64,000 nucleotides of DNA from Hafnia paralvei ATCC 29927 (lineage in GTDB: Bacteria; Pseudomonadota; Gammaproteobacteria; Enterobacterales; Enterobacteriaceae): assembly GCF_001655005.1 (NCBI RefSeq), contig NZ_LXET01000008.1, positions 15,347 to 79,346 of the forward strand, read 5' to 3'. Shown piece after piece: positions 44,529-52,040 of this stretch. A program made the translations under genes and the position numbers. The stretch's first letter is position 1; each line of letters opens with the position of its first letter. The notes under the pieces were generated by a model. The model saw only the letters and a list, made by a program, of their open reading frames with translations, did not search any database and was not told the origin of the DNA.

Positions 44529-46322
44529 ATGAGTATGTCATTTAAACCGTCAATGATTGCACTGCTTTGCGGCATTGGCGTTGTTGCGGTTGCGGGTACG
44601 GTTTTGGTGAAAAATGGATACATTAGCTGGCAACAGCCAAAGGCCGCAGAAACTCAGCCGGAGACGCCGCCAGTCGCGCCCGCGGTCAAAACATTCACTC
44701 AGCCACAGCTCGATCAGCTCGTGGCGCCTATCGCGTTGTATCCCGATCCGGTTTTAGCGCAGATCCTGATGGCATCTACCTATCCCTCTAACGTGGTGCA
44801 GGCCGTGCAGTGGTCACGTGATAACCCTAAGGCTCAGGGGGATTCTGCCGTTAAGTTAGTCGCGAATCAGCCGTGGGATCCTAGCGTTAAGTCATTGGTC
44901 GCGTTGCCGCAGTTGCTTGCGCTCATGGGGGAAAATCCTGAATGGGTACAAAATCTGGGCGATGCGTTTTTAGCTCAGCCAGATGATGTGATGAACACGG
45001 TACAAAAGCTGAGGCAGGCAGCGCAGAAAAATGGATCGCTGACCTCTAATGCGCAGCAAAAGGTGATTGTCCAACCGGCCAAAAATACGGTGAGTGGTCA
45101 TAGCGCGAGTAAATCGACGACCGTGGTTGAATCGCAACCGCAGACCATCATCATTCAGCCAACCAATCCTCAGGTTGTTTATGTACCCAGTTATAATCCT
45201 AATGTGGTGTATGGCACTTGGGCTACGCCTGCCTATCCGCCTGTTTATTTGCCACCGCCTCCGGGAGAAGTGTTTACCAATAGCCTAGTTTCAGGAATCG
45301 GGTTTGGTATTGGTGTCGCGACGACCTATGCCTTGTTCAGCAGTCTGGATTGGGATGATGACCATCATGACGATCACCACCACGACGACGATCATCACCA
45401 TGACGATCATCATGATGATGGGCATCACGATGATTACCATGGCGGGGGGAATTATCATCAAGGCAATAACTACGTCAATAACAGCCATGTGAATATCAAC
45501 GTCAACAACTATAACCATATCACCGGGGGAAATATCGGTGGTGCAACGCAGTGGCAACATAATCCTGCCTATCGGGGAGGGGTGCCATACCATGACCCAG
45601 CCACTTCGCAGAAGTTTATCTCCGGAGCGACTCAGGCCAACGTGGGGGGCAGCTCGGCCAAAAAAGTCGATCTTAGTTCACTGCATACTCAAGACGGAAA
45701 CCCGTCGGTTTTATCCGGTCAGACTCACTCACCTGCAAGCCAGAATCTGAAGGCCATTGCCCAGCGTGATAACCTGCGCGGCTTTGATAATGGTACGACT
45801 CATATGACGGGAACGGACGGGCAGAGACAAAATGCGGCGGCGGTTTTCAATCAACAAACTCAGCATCATTCGTCAGGTGTAGCGACGGCTAACCAACCCG
45901 ATCAGCGTCGGCATAATGCAGAGTCTGTTTTGCACGAACGAGCCCAACCATCGGCCCCAGCACGTCAATCAATACATCCATCCGTGAATCCATCGGTGAA
46001 TCAACATCCTGTAGCAGCCAAAAATTCTGGGGAGCAACGGCCCGCCCATAGCAATCAAATGGGGGAGACACATTTTAGCGCGGCGCAGAATCATAGCCAG
46101 CAGAATGGCTTCCAGCAGCATAATAACCCGCAAACGGTAAACCAATTTAATCAACAGCAACACGCGAATCTGTTCAGTGGTAACGCGAGCAGTGCTCCGA
46201 ATTGGCATCAACAGCAAGAGCGCGGTAATCAGAGTCTCCAACGGATGAATAGTGCTCCGCCCCATCATGCACCGTCGCGCCCGTTACCTGAGCCCAATAA
46301 TTTGCCGCTGCATCGTCGCTAG
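44529..46322 (+). CDS. DUF3300 envelope protein with His/Asp tract
   Basis: I recognise the DUF3300 domain (about residues 45-255: QLDQLVAPIALYPDPVLAQI, ASTYPSNVVQAVQW, PTNPQVVYVPSYNPNVVYG), of unknown function. An N-terminal hydrophobic segment (SMIALLCGIGVVAVAGTVLV) is an anchor or signal, so most of it is likely periplasmic. Residues 274-304 are almost only Asp and His (15 D, 13 H), a probable metal-binding tract, followed by a long Asn/Gln/His-rich low-complexity half. The frame opens at TTG 44508; ATG 44529 with GGGAGA just upstream is preferred (597 aa). The DUF2950 gene starts 16 bp later. Confidence 0.85.
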   Translation: MSMSFKPSMIALLCGIGVVAVAGTVLVKNGYISWQQPKAAETQPETPPVAPAVKTFTQPQLDQLVAPIALYPDPVLAQILMASTYPSNVVQAVQWSRDNPKAQGDSAVKLVANQPWDPSVKSLVALPQLLALMGENPEWVQNLGDAFLAQPDDVMNTVQKLRQAAQKNGSLTSNAQQKVIVQPAKNTVSGHSASKSTTVVESQPQTIIIQPTNPQVVYVPSYNPNVVYGTWATPAYPPVYLPPPPGEVFTNSLVSGIGFGIGVATTYALFSSLDWDDDHHDDHHHDDDHHHDDHHDDGHHDDYHGGGNYHQGNNYVNNSHVNINVNNYNHITGGNIGGATQWQHNPAYRGGVPYHDPATSQKFISGATQANVGGSSAKKVDLSSLHTQDGNPSVLSGQTHSPASQNLKAIAQRDNLRGFDNGTTHMTGTDGQRQNAAAVFNQQTQHHSSGVATANQPDQRRHNAESVLHERAQPSAPARQSIHPSVNPSVNQHPVAAKNSGEQRPAHSNQMGETHFSAAQNHSQQNGFQQHNNPQTVNQFNQQQHANLFSGNASSAPNWHQQQERGNQSLQRMNSAPPHHAPSRPLPEPNNLPLHRR

Positions 46323-46338
46323 TTTACGAGGAATTATG

Positions 46339-47196
46339 ATGAGCAAAATAAGGTATTTCCTGATTGCGGCGAGCATGCTAGCTCTGCCCCTATCGGCACT
46401 AGCGCAACAGGTGTTCGAACAGCCAGAGCAGGCCGCGCAGGCTCTTGTGAAAGCTATCGCCGATAATGATAGTGAAGCGTTAAAAAATATTCTCGGGGAT
46501 GACTGGCGCCAATATCTGCCCGAAGACAGCGTGGAGCAAACTGCGGTAGATCGTTTTCTTCGCGATTGGCAGGTATCTCATCATATTGAACAACAAGGTG
46601 ATTCCGCTTATCTCAATGTCGGTGATAATAACTGGCAACTGCCTTTACCGATGGTAAAAATTCACAACGGTTGGTCCTTTGATATGCAAAAAGCGGCTGA
46701 TGAGATCGATACTCGCCATATCGGTCGTAATGAGCTTTCGGCCATTGGTGCGATGTCTGCCTTTGTGGATGCGCAGAAAGAGTATTGGGCGCACGGTATG
46801 AATCAGTATGCACAGAAGATTATCAGCAGTGATGGAAAAAAAGATGGCTTGTACTGGCCAGTGAAGGAGGGGGAGGCGCCTAGTCCGTTAGGTCCTGCCT
46901 TTGGACAGGATCATCCTGGTACCGATTATCATGGCTATTATTATCGTATTCTCTCTGCGCAAGGGGCTTCGGCTAAAGGCGGTGAGCTTAGCTATCTGGA
47001 TAACGGAAAGATGACTAAAGGTTTTGCGATGCTGGCATGGCCGGTAGCGTATGGCCACAGTGGAATAATGAGTTTTATGGTGAATCAGGATGGCGTGGTA
47101 TATCAGCGAGATTTAGGTATTGATAGCGACGCGTTGGCGCGCAAAATCAGCCTGTTCGATCCTGATAAAAATTGGCAGGTCGTTCAGTCTCATTAA
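46339..47196 (+). CDS. DUF2950 exported protein
   Basis: A signal peptide is visible (MSKIRYFLIAASMLALPLSALA) before VFEQPEQAAQALVKAIADND. The DUF2950 body carries AFVDAQKEYW and PLGPAFGQDHPGTDYHGYYYRIL, then GFAMLAWPVAYGHSGIMSFMVNQDGVVYQRDLG. Function unknown to me; DUF2950 genes commonly pair with DUF3300 genes, as here. Of the ATG-ATG pair (46336/46339) the second is better spaced from GAGGA. 285 aa. Confidence 0.87.
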   Translation: MSKIRYFLIAASMLALPLSALAQQVFEQPEQAAQALVKAIADNDSEALKNILGDDWRQYLPEDSVEQTAVDRFLRDWQVSHHIEQQGDSAYLNVGDNNWQLPLPMVKIHNGWSFDMQKAADEIDTRHIGRNELSAIGAMSAFVDAQKEYWAHGMNQYAQKIISSDGKKDGLYWPVKEGEAPSPLGPAFGQDHPGTDYHGYYYRILSAQGASAKGGELSYLDNGKMTKGFAMLAWPVAYGHSGIMSFMVNQDGVVYQRDLGIDSDALARKISLFDPDKNWQVVQSH

Positions 47197-47200
47197 TGCA

Positions 47201-47230
47201 TAAAAGCCTCCCCTTGACGGGGAGGCTGGG
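47201..47230. terminator. Terminator between DUF2950 gene and oxidoreductase
   Basis: AGCCTCCCC-TTGAC-GGGGAGGCT, a perfect nine-bp stem between convergent genes. TTTT follows in the minus direction, so it serves the oxidoreductase best. Confidence 0.78.
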
Positions 47231-47240
47231 AGCGAAATCA

Positions 47241-48242
47241 TTAAAATTCAATCACCATCTTGCCGCGCATGCGTCCTTCGGCAACTTTGTTATGGGCTTT
47301 TTCCAGATTTTCGATAGAAAAACCCTGCAGCGTATCGCTGAGAGTTCCCTGTAGCTTACCTTCATCAACCAATACCGCGACCTGATGCAGGATTTTGCCC
47401 TGTTCGGCAATATCCGGCGTATTGAACATACTGCGGGTATACATGAATTCCCAGTGCAGAGCGGCGCTTTTCATTTTTAGTGCCGACTGATCTAATGGGT
47501 GGCTGTTTTCCACGATGGTACAAATTTGCCCCTGTGGGGCGATGAGATCGCTGATTGCCGCCCAGTGTCCATCAGTGTCGTTAAGGCAGAAAATGTAATC
47601 AACCTGCTTGATATTGTGCTCAGCCAGACCACTTTTTAAATCATGCCAATCTACGGTGAGATCGGCTCCGCGTTCTAAACACCATTGAGCCGAGGATTTA
47701 TTTGAAGCCGTGGCGATAACCTTCACTTTGCTATTCAGTGCAGCCAGCGAAATGGCGAGCGATCCCACGCCGCCTGCACCGCCGATGATCAAGAGCGTTT
47801 TATCCGCATCGGCGTCTTGAACTTCCAAGCGTTCAAATAAACCTTCCCAAGCGGTGAGCGTGGTGAGTGGCATTGCGGCAGCCTGCGCCCAGTTCATACT
47901 TTTAGGCTTGCGCGACACGATGCGTGAGTCGATAAGCTGTTGGGTGCTATTGCTACCGGGACGAGTGATGTCACCGGCATACCACACTTCATCCCCAATG
48001 CTAAATCCGCTGACTTTACTGCCTACAGAGGTCACGACGCCGCTGGCGTCCCATCCTAGAATGCGTGGCTGTTCTAGCCCGTTTTTAATGAGATTGGCAC
48101 GAACTTTGGTATCCACTGGGTTGATGGAAACGGCTTTGACCTCAACCAGCAAATCGTAATCCGTTGGCGCTGATATTTGCGGATGGATGACGGTAAATTC
48201 TTGTGGGCTGGCGGGATTTACTGCGATTGCGGTAATAGTCAT
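47241..48242 (-). CDS. Zinc-type alcohol dehydrogenase-like quinone oxidoreductase
   Basis: Medium-chain dehydrogenase/reductase of the quinone oxidoreductase type. The N-terminal GroES-like domain has DLLVEVKAVSINPVDTKVR and LGWDASGVVTSVG; the NADPH-binding Rossmann loop is LIIGGAGGVGSLAISLA (about residues 150-166). The zinc-ligand cysteines of true alcohol dehydrogenases are not seen. ATG 48242 (333 aa) has CGGAG seven bases upstream; the open frame before it reaches into the divergent promoter. Probably regulated by the divergent LysR gene. Confidence 0.9.
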   Translation of the reverse strand: MTITAIAVNPASPQEFTVIHPQISAPTDYDLLVEVKAVSINPVDTKVRANLIKNGLEQPRILGWDASGVVTSVGSKVSGFSIGDEVWYAGDITRPGSNSTQQLIDSRIVSRKPKSMNWAQAAAMPLTTLTAWEGLFERLEVQDADADKTLLIIGGAGGVGSLAISLAALNSKVKVIATASNKSSAQWCLERGADLTVDWHDLKSGLAEHNIKQVDYIFCLNDTDGHWAAISDLIAPQGQICTIVENSHPLDQSALKMKSAALHWEFMYTRSMFNTPDIAEQGKILHQVAVLVDEGKLQGTLSDTLQGFSIENLEKAHNKVAEGRMRGKMVIEF

Positions 48243-48321
48243 GCTGAAACTCCGATGTAGGTGCAGGATTGCATTGCATGAAATCAGTGTAGATGAGCTG
48301 AACCTTGATGATAAGATGGAC

Positions 48322-48339
48322 AATCACTAACTAAGTGTT
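48322..48339. promoter_or_regulatory. Candidate LysR-type site in the divergent promoter
   Basis: CACT-aacta-AGTG (48325-48337) is an imperfect dyad with T-rich and A-rich flanks, 26 bp before the LysR ATG and 80 bp before the oxidoreductase ATG. The location fits a LysR autoregulatory site; the sequence evidence is weak. Confidence 0.35.
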
Positions 48340-48364
48340 CTGATTTAACGAACAATGGGGTGGA

Positions 48365-49267
48365 ATGTTTAATCAATTACAGGACATGGCCTTATTTGCG
48401 CTGGTGGTCGAGTGTGGGAGCTTTACGTCGGCAGCACTGCGCGCGGGGTTGCCCAAGTCTAGCGTGAGTCAGAGGGTGAGCAATTTAGAGCAACAGCTTG
48501 GTCTACGTTTGCTAAATCGAACGACGAGGCAATTAAATCTCACGTTTGCCGGAGAGCGCTATTTAGTGCATTGTCGAGAGATGATTCAGGCGGCCGAACG
48601 TGCCGATCTGAGCTTACAACGTTTGAAGGATAATCCGAGCGGACGCCTTCGAATTACTGCTCCTGCTGGGATTGGCGCTACGCTATTGGCTCATGTATGT
48701 AGCGATTTTCGCTTAAGCTACCCAGAAGTGAGTTTGGAAATCTTCATTTCAGATGTCATGCGCGATTTAGTTCAGGAAGGATTTGACGTTGCATTACGCA
48801 CGGGGAAACCTCAGGACTCTTCGCTGGTGGGACGCCGCTTGGGGTATTCACCGCGCTATTTATTGGCCTCTCCCTCCTATCTTGCTCAACATCCAGAGTT
48901 GGAGCATCCAAAGCAGCTAGAGCGACACCAGTGTATTGCCCATCGTGCGTGGCATGAATGGGTATTGCAGCGCGGCGGTGAGTTCTATCGCTGGGAACTG
49001 CCGATGGATCATGCTGCTGATAATTTACTGTATGTGCGCGAGTGTGTTCTGGCCGGTGCAGGGATTACGCTTCTGCCCGCATTTTTATCGCAGGAGCTGG
49101 TGGAGCAGGGACGTTTAGTCAGAGTACTACCTCAGTGGGAAGCTGAGGGAAATGAGCTGTATCTTGTTTATCCTAGCCGAAAACTGAATTCCCCTGCGCT
49201 GGATCGCTTTATTGAAATGGCTCTCAACCATGCTTCTTTTGCTGAATACAATCAGGCACTCCGTTAA
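48365..49267 (+). CDS. LysR-family transcriptional regulator
   Basis: 300 aa with an N-terminal winged HTH (about residues 5-63: LFALVVECGSFTSAALRAGLPKSSVSQRVSNLEQQLGLRLLNRTTRQL) and a LysR substrate-binding domain (GRLRITAPAGIGATLL; DVALRTGKP). The domain pattern resembles the YhjC/DsdC-like LTTR group that often controls an adjacent oxidoreductase. It is divergent from the quinone oxidoreductase-like gene, 122 bp apart. The inducer is unknown. Confidence 0.92.
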   Translation: MFNQLQDMALFALVVECGSFTSAALRAGLPKSSVSQRVSNLEQQLGLRLLNRTTRQLNLTFAGERYLVHCREMIQAAERADLSLQRLKDNPSGRLRITAPAGIGATLLAHVCSDFRLSYPEVSLEIFISDVMRDLVQEGFDVALRTGKPQDSSLVGRRLGYSPRYLLASPSYLAQHPELEHPKQLERHQCIAHRAWHEWVLQRGGEFYRWELPMDHAADNLLYVRECVLAGAGITLLPAFLSQELVEQGRLVRVLPQWEAEGNELYLVYPSRKLNSPALDRFIEMALNHASFAEYNQALR

Positions 49268-49296
49268 TAGACAATAAAACGATTGAACGGAATAGA

Positions 49297-49322
49297 AAAA
49301 GGCTCCCGCTGGGAGCCTTTTG
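49297..49322. terminator. Bidirectional terminator LysR gene / ettA
   Basis: AAAAAGGCTCCC-GCT-GGGAGCCTTTT between convergent genes. Confidence 0.9.
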
Positions 49323-49334
49323 CATTAAAAATAA

Positions 49335-51002
49335 CTATTTAGTCATTTTCTTATATTTGATGCGATGTGGTTCAAGGGCTTCAGCACCCAGAGTACGTTT
49401 TTTGTACTCTTCATATTCAGTGAAGTTACCTTCGAAGAATTCAACCTTACCTTCATCCTGATAATCCAGAATGTGGGTTGCAATACGGTCTAGGAACCAG
49501 CGGTCATGGGAAATGACCATTGCGCAACCAGGGAACTCCAGCAAGGCGTTTTCCAGTGCGCGCAGGGTTTCAATGTCGAGGTCGTTGGTGGGTTCGTCGA
49601 GCAGCAACATGTTGCCGCCAACCTGTAACAATTTGGCCAGATGTAAACGGCCACGTTCACCACCAGACAACTCACCTACGCGTTTACCCTGATCGACGCC
49701 TTTGAAGTTAAAGCGCCCAACGTAGGCGCGGCTTGGCATTTCAAAGTTACCGATACGCATAATGTCTTGACCGTTGGAAACTTCTTCCCAAACGGTTTTC
49801 TTGTCATCCATGCTGTCACGGAACTGATCGACAGAGGCCAGCACCACGGTTTCACCCAGATCGATAGTGCCTGAATCTGGCTGCTCTTTCCCAGAAATCA
49901 TGCGGAACAGGGTCGATTTACCTGCACCGTTCGGACCGATAATGCCGACGATCGCGCCTTTTGGCAGTGAGAATGACAGATCTTCAATCAGCAGGCGATC
50001 GCCGTAGGATTTAGACAAATTCTGCACTTCCAGCACTTTATCGCCCAAACGAGGTCCAGGTGGAATGAACAATTCGCTGGTTTCGTTACGCTTTTGATAC
50101 TCAACGTTGTTGAGTTCTTCAAAGCGAGCCAAACGTGCTTTACCTTTAGATTGGCGGCCTTTGGCACCCTGACGCACCCATTCCAGTTCTTTCTCAATGG
50201 ATTTGCGGCGAGCGGCTTCGGCAGAAGCTTCTTGTGCCAAGCGCTGATCTTTTTGTTCCAGCCAAGAAGAGTAGTTACCTTCCCATGGAATACCTTCACC
50301 ACGGTCAAGTTCGAGGATCCAGCCTGCAACGTTATCGAGGAAGTAACGGTCATGGGTAATTGCCACAACGGTTCCTTCATAGTCGTGCAGGAAGCGTTCC
50401 AGCCATGCCACAGATTCTGCGTCTAAGTGGTTAGTGGGTTCGTCAAGCAGCAGCATGTCTGGTTTTTCCAGCAGCAGACGGCAAATCGCAACGCGACGAC
50501 GTTCACCACCGGACAGATTAGCAATCTGTGCATCCCATGCAGGTAGACGCAGCGCATCGGCGGCGCGCTCTAGTTGGTTATCCAGATTATGTCCGTCGTG
50601 GGACTGGATAATGGCTTCCAGTTCACCCTGTTCTTTCGCCAGTTTGTCGAAGTCTGCGTCAGGATCGGCATACAGCGCATACACTTCATCCAGACGGGTC
50701 AGTGCGCGTTTTACTTCGCCAACGGCTTCTTCAACGGCTTCACGAACCGTTTGTTCTGGATTGAGTTTTGGCTCCTGTGGCAGGTAGCCGATTTTGATCC
50801 CAGGCTGAGGGCGAGCTTCACCTTCGATTTCAGTATCAATACCCGCCATGATGCGTAGCAGGGTCGATTTACCTGCACCGTTCAAACCCAGAACGCCGAT
50901 TTTGGCGCCAGGGAAGAAACTAAGAGAAATGTCCTTCAAAATGTGACGCTTCGGCGGAACGATCTTGCCGACGCGGTGCATAGTATAGACGTATTGAGCC
51001 AC
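49335..51002 (-). CDS. ettA: Energy-dependent translational throttle protein EttA
   Basis: ABC-F ATPase that binds the ribosomal E site and gates the first peptide bond according to the ATP/ADP ratio. Two ABC domains are visible: Walker A GLNGAGKST and signature LSGGERRR in the first, GPNGAGKST and LSGGERGR in the second, with DEPTNHLD and DEPTNDLD. The linker (PtIM, about residues 245-315) contains KSIEKELEWVRQGAKGRQSK. 555 aa, as in E. coli. Confidence 0.98.
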   Translation of the reverse strand: MAQYVYTMHRVGKIVPPKRHILKDISLSFFPGAKIGVLGLNGAGKSTLLRIMAGIDTEIEGEARPQPGIKIGYLPQEPKLNPEQTVREAVEEAVGEVKRALTRLDEVYALYADPDADFDKLAKEQGELEAIIQSHDGHNLDNQLERAADALRLPAWDAQIANLSGGERRRVAICRLLLEKPDMLLLDEPTNHLDAESVAWLERFLHDYEGTVVAITHDRYFLDNVAGWILELDRGEGIPWEGNYSSWLEQKDQRLAQEASAEAARRKSIEKELEWVRQGAKGRQSKGKARLARFEELNNVEYQKRNETSELFIPPGPRLGDKVLEVQNLSKSYGDRLLIEDLSFSLPKGAIVGIIGPNGAGKSTLFRMISGKEQPDSGTIDLGETVVLASVDQFRDSMDDKKTVWEEVSNGQDIMRIGNFEMPSRAYVGRFNFKGVDQGKRVGELSGGERGRLHLAKLLQVGGNMLLLDEPTNDLDIETLRALENALLEFPGCAMVISHDRWFLDRIATHILDYQDEGKVEFFEGNFTEYEEYKKRTLGAEALEPHRIKYKKMTK

Positions 51003-51348
51003 GGCTATATACTCCTTGATTTATAAGGGTTTTACCTCTGCCTCATGCTTTCATGGGACACAGGCGGGGCATAAGCATTTAAATGACATTCTGTCATTGG
51101 CGCGACAGGGCATTTTATGAAGGCGGAGTTTAGCCCGTTTTGGCATTTTATCCCAGCCATCGTCGCATCATGCCGGCGTTTTCCGCTTAAATTGTAGAGG
51201 CAGCGCCCATCATTTATGCCGAATATCAGGTTTATTTCTCTCGAGTGAGAAATAAATAGATAAGAATTTTCTTTCCTACAGGCCGCGTCAGCACAGGATT
51301 TACCCATGAAATCACTGCGGGTTATTCGAGATGATTAGAAAATAGGTG
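51003..51348. other. Intergenic region ettA/cold-shock gene with palindrome
   Basis: Holds the ettA promoter (minus). A perfect ten-bp inverted repeat, TTTATTTCTC (51231-51240) and GAGAAATAAA (51247-51256), lies about 230 bp before the ettA start and about 130 bp before the cold-shock transcript; its role is unknown. No gene seen. Confidence 0.5.
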
Positions 51349-51566
51349 TTGCTTATAAACCTTAGGCATGAGTAAATAGCGTCATCGGTTTGGAACACAG
51401 ACCTTATGTGAAAGCAGTTTTAGTAAAGCAGTCCTCAGTTCAAGCGTTATCCTTAGATACCTCTTCTTCTCGTGAGTCTCCTCCTAAGTGCCCCCATAAG
51501 CTAGCTCTGACGACGAACCTCGTTCGCTGCAATAATGTGGCTTAAAAAATTGAAAGGAAGTATCTA
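51349..51566 (+). promoter_or_regulatory. cspA-type promoter and cold-box leader
   Basis: A -35 TTGCTT (51349-51354) and -10 TAAATA (51373-51378) predict a start near 51385. The RNA would begin with CGGTTTGGAACACAGACC (51386-51403), close to the E. coli cspA cold box CGGTTTGACGTACAGACC, and run about 180 nt to the ATG, with a GAAAGGAAG ribosome site. In E. coli such leaders act as thermosensors and are target for CspA feedback. Confidence 0.8.
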
Positions 51567-51779
51567 ATGTCTAATAAAATGACTGGTTTAGTAAAATGGT
51601 TCAACGCTGATAAAGGTTTCGGCTTCATTTCTCCTGCTGACGGCAGCAAAGATGTATTCGTACATTTCTCTGCAATCCAGAGCGATAGCTACAAATCCCT
51701 GGACGAAGGTCAGTCAGTTGAGTTCACTATCGAGAATGGCGCTAAAGGCCCAGCAGCAGCTAACGTAGTCGCTCTGTAA
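51567..51779 (+). CDS. cspA: CspA-family cold-shock protein
   Basis: 70-aa single-stranded nucleic-acid chaperone. RNP1 is KGFGFIS and RNP2 is DVFVHFS. The N-terminus MSNKMTGLVKWFNADKGFGF matches the cold-induced CspA/CspB/CspG group rather than CspE/CspC (MSKIKGNVKWFNESKG). With its cold-box leader this is very likely a cold-inducible member; which E. coli paralog it corresponds to cannot be settled, so the symbol is by group. It lies between ettA and slt, where E. coli has none. Confidence 0.9.
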   Translation: MSNKMTGLVKWFNADKGFGFISPADGSKDVFVHFSAIQSDSYKSLDEGQSVEFTIENGAKGPAAANVVAL

Positions 51780-51848
51780 TCTCAATAGTTTAGTATTGTT
51801 TACGATAGCGATGACGGTATAGACCTGAGCAGTTAAAGAATACTAAAA

Positions 51849-51880
51849 CGAAAAAAACCCGCCTTGAGCGGGTTTTTTTA
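51849..51880 (+). terminator. Terminator of the cold-shock gene
   Basis: AAAAAAACCCGC-CTTGA-GCGGGTTTTTTT, about 70 bp past the stop, leaving a moderate 3' UTR. Confidence 0.93.
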
Positions 51881-52040
51881 TGCCTAAAATTCACGACTGC
51901 TTTGTTTTGCAGCATTGGTTGTTTATGTTGGTACTCGACAGGCTGAAAGTAAAAGTTGTGAAGAAAGACAGGGGCTGAGGGAATGCTCTGCTAAAATCGC
52001 TGTCTATGAGTAGTATTGTTTTAACGCGAGGAAAGGTGAG

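Noticed and set aside
51032..51307. 91-codon minus-strand frame upstream of ettA
   Set aside because: Composition and translation show no protein-like pattern, and it overlaps the palindrome and promoter region.
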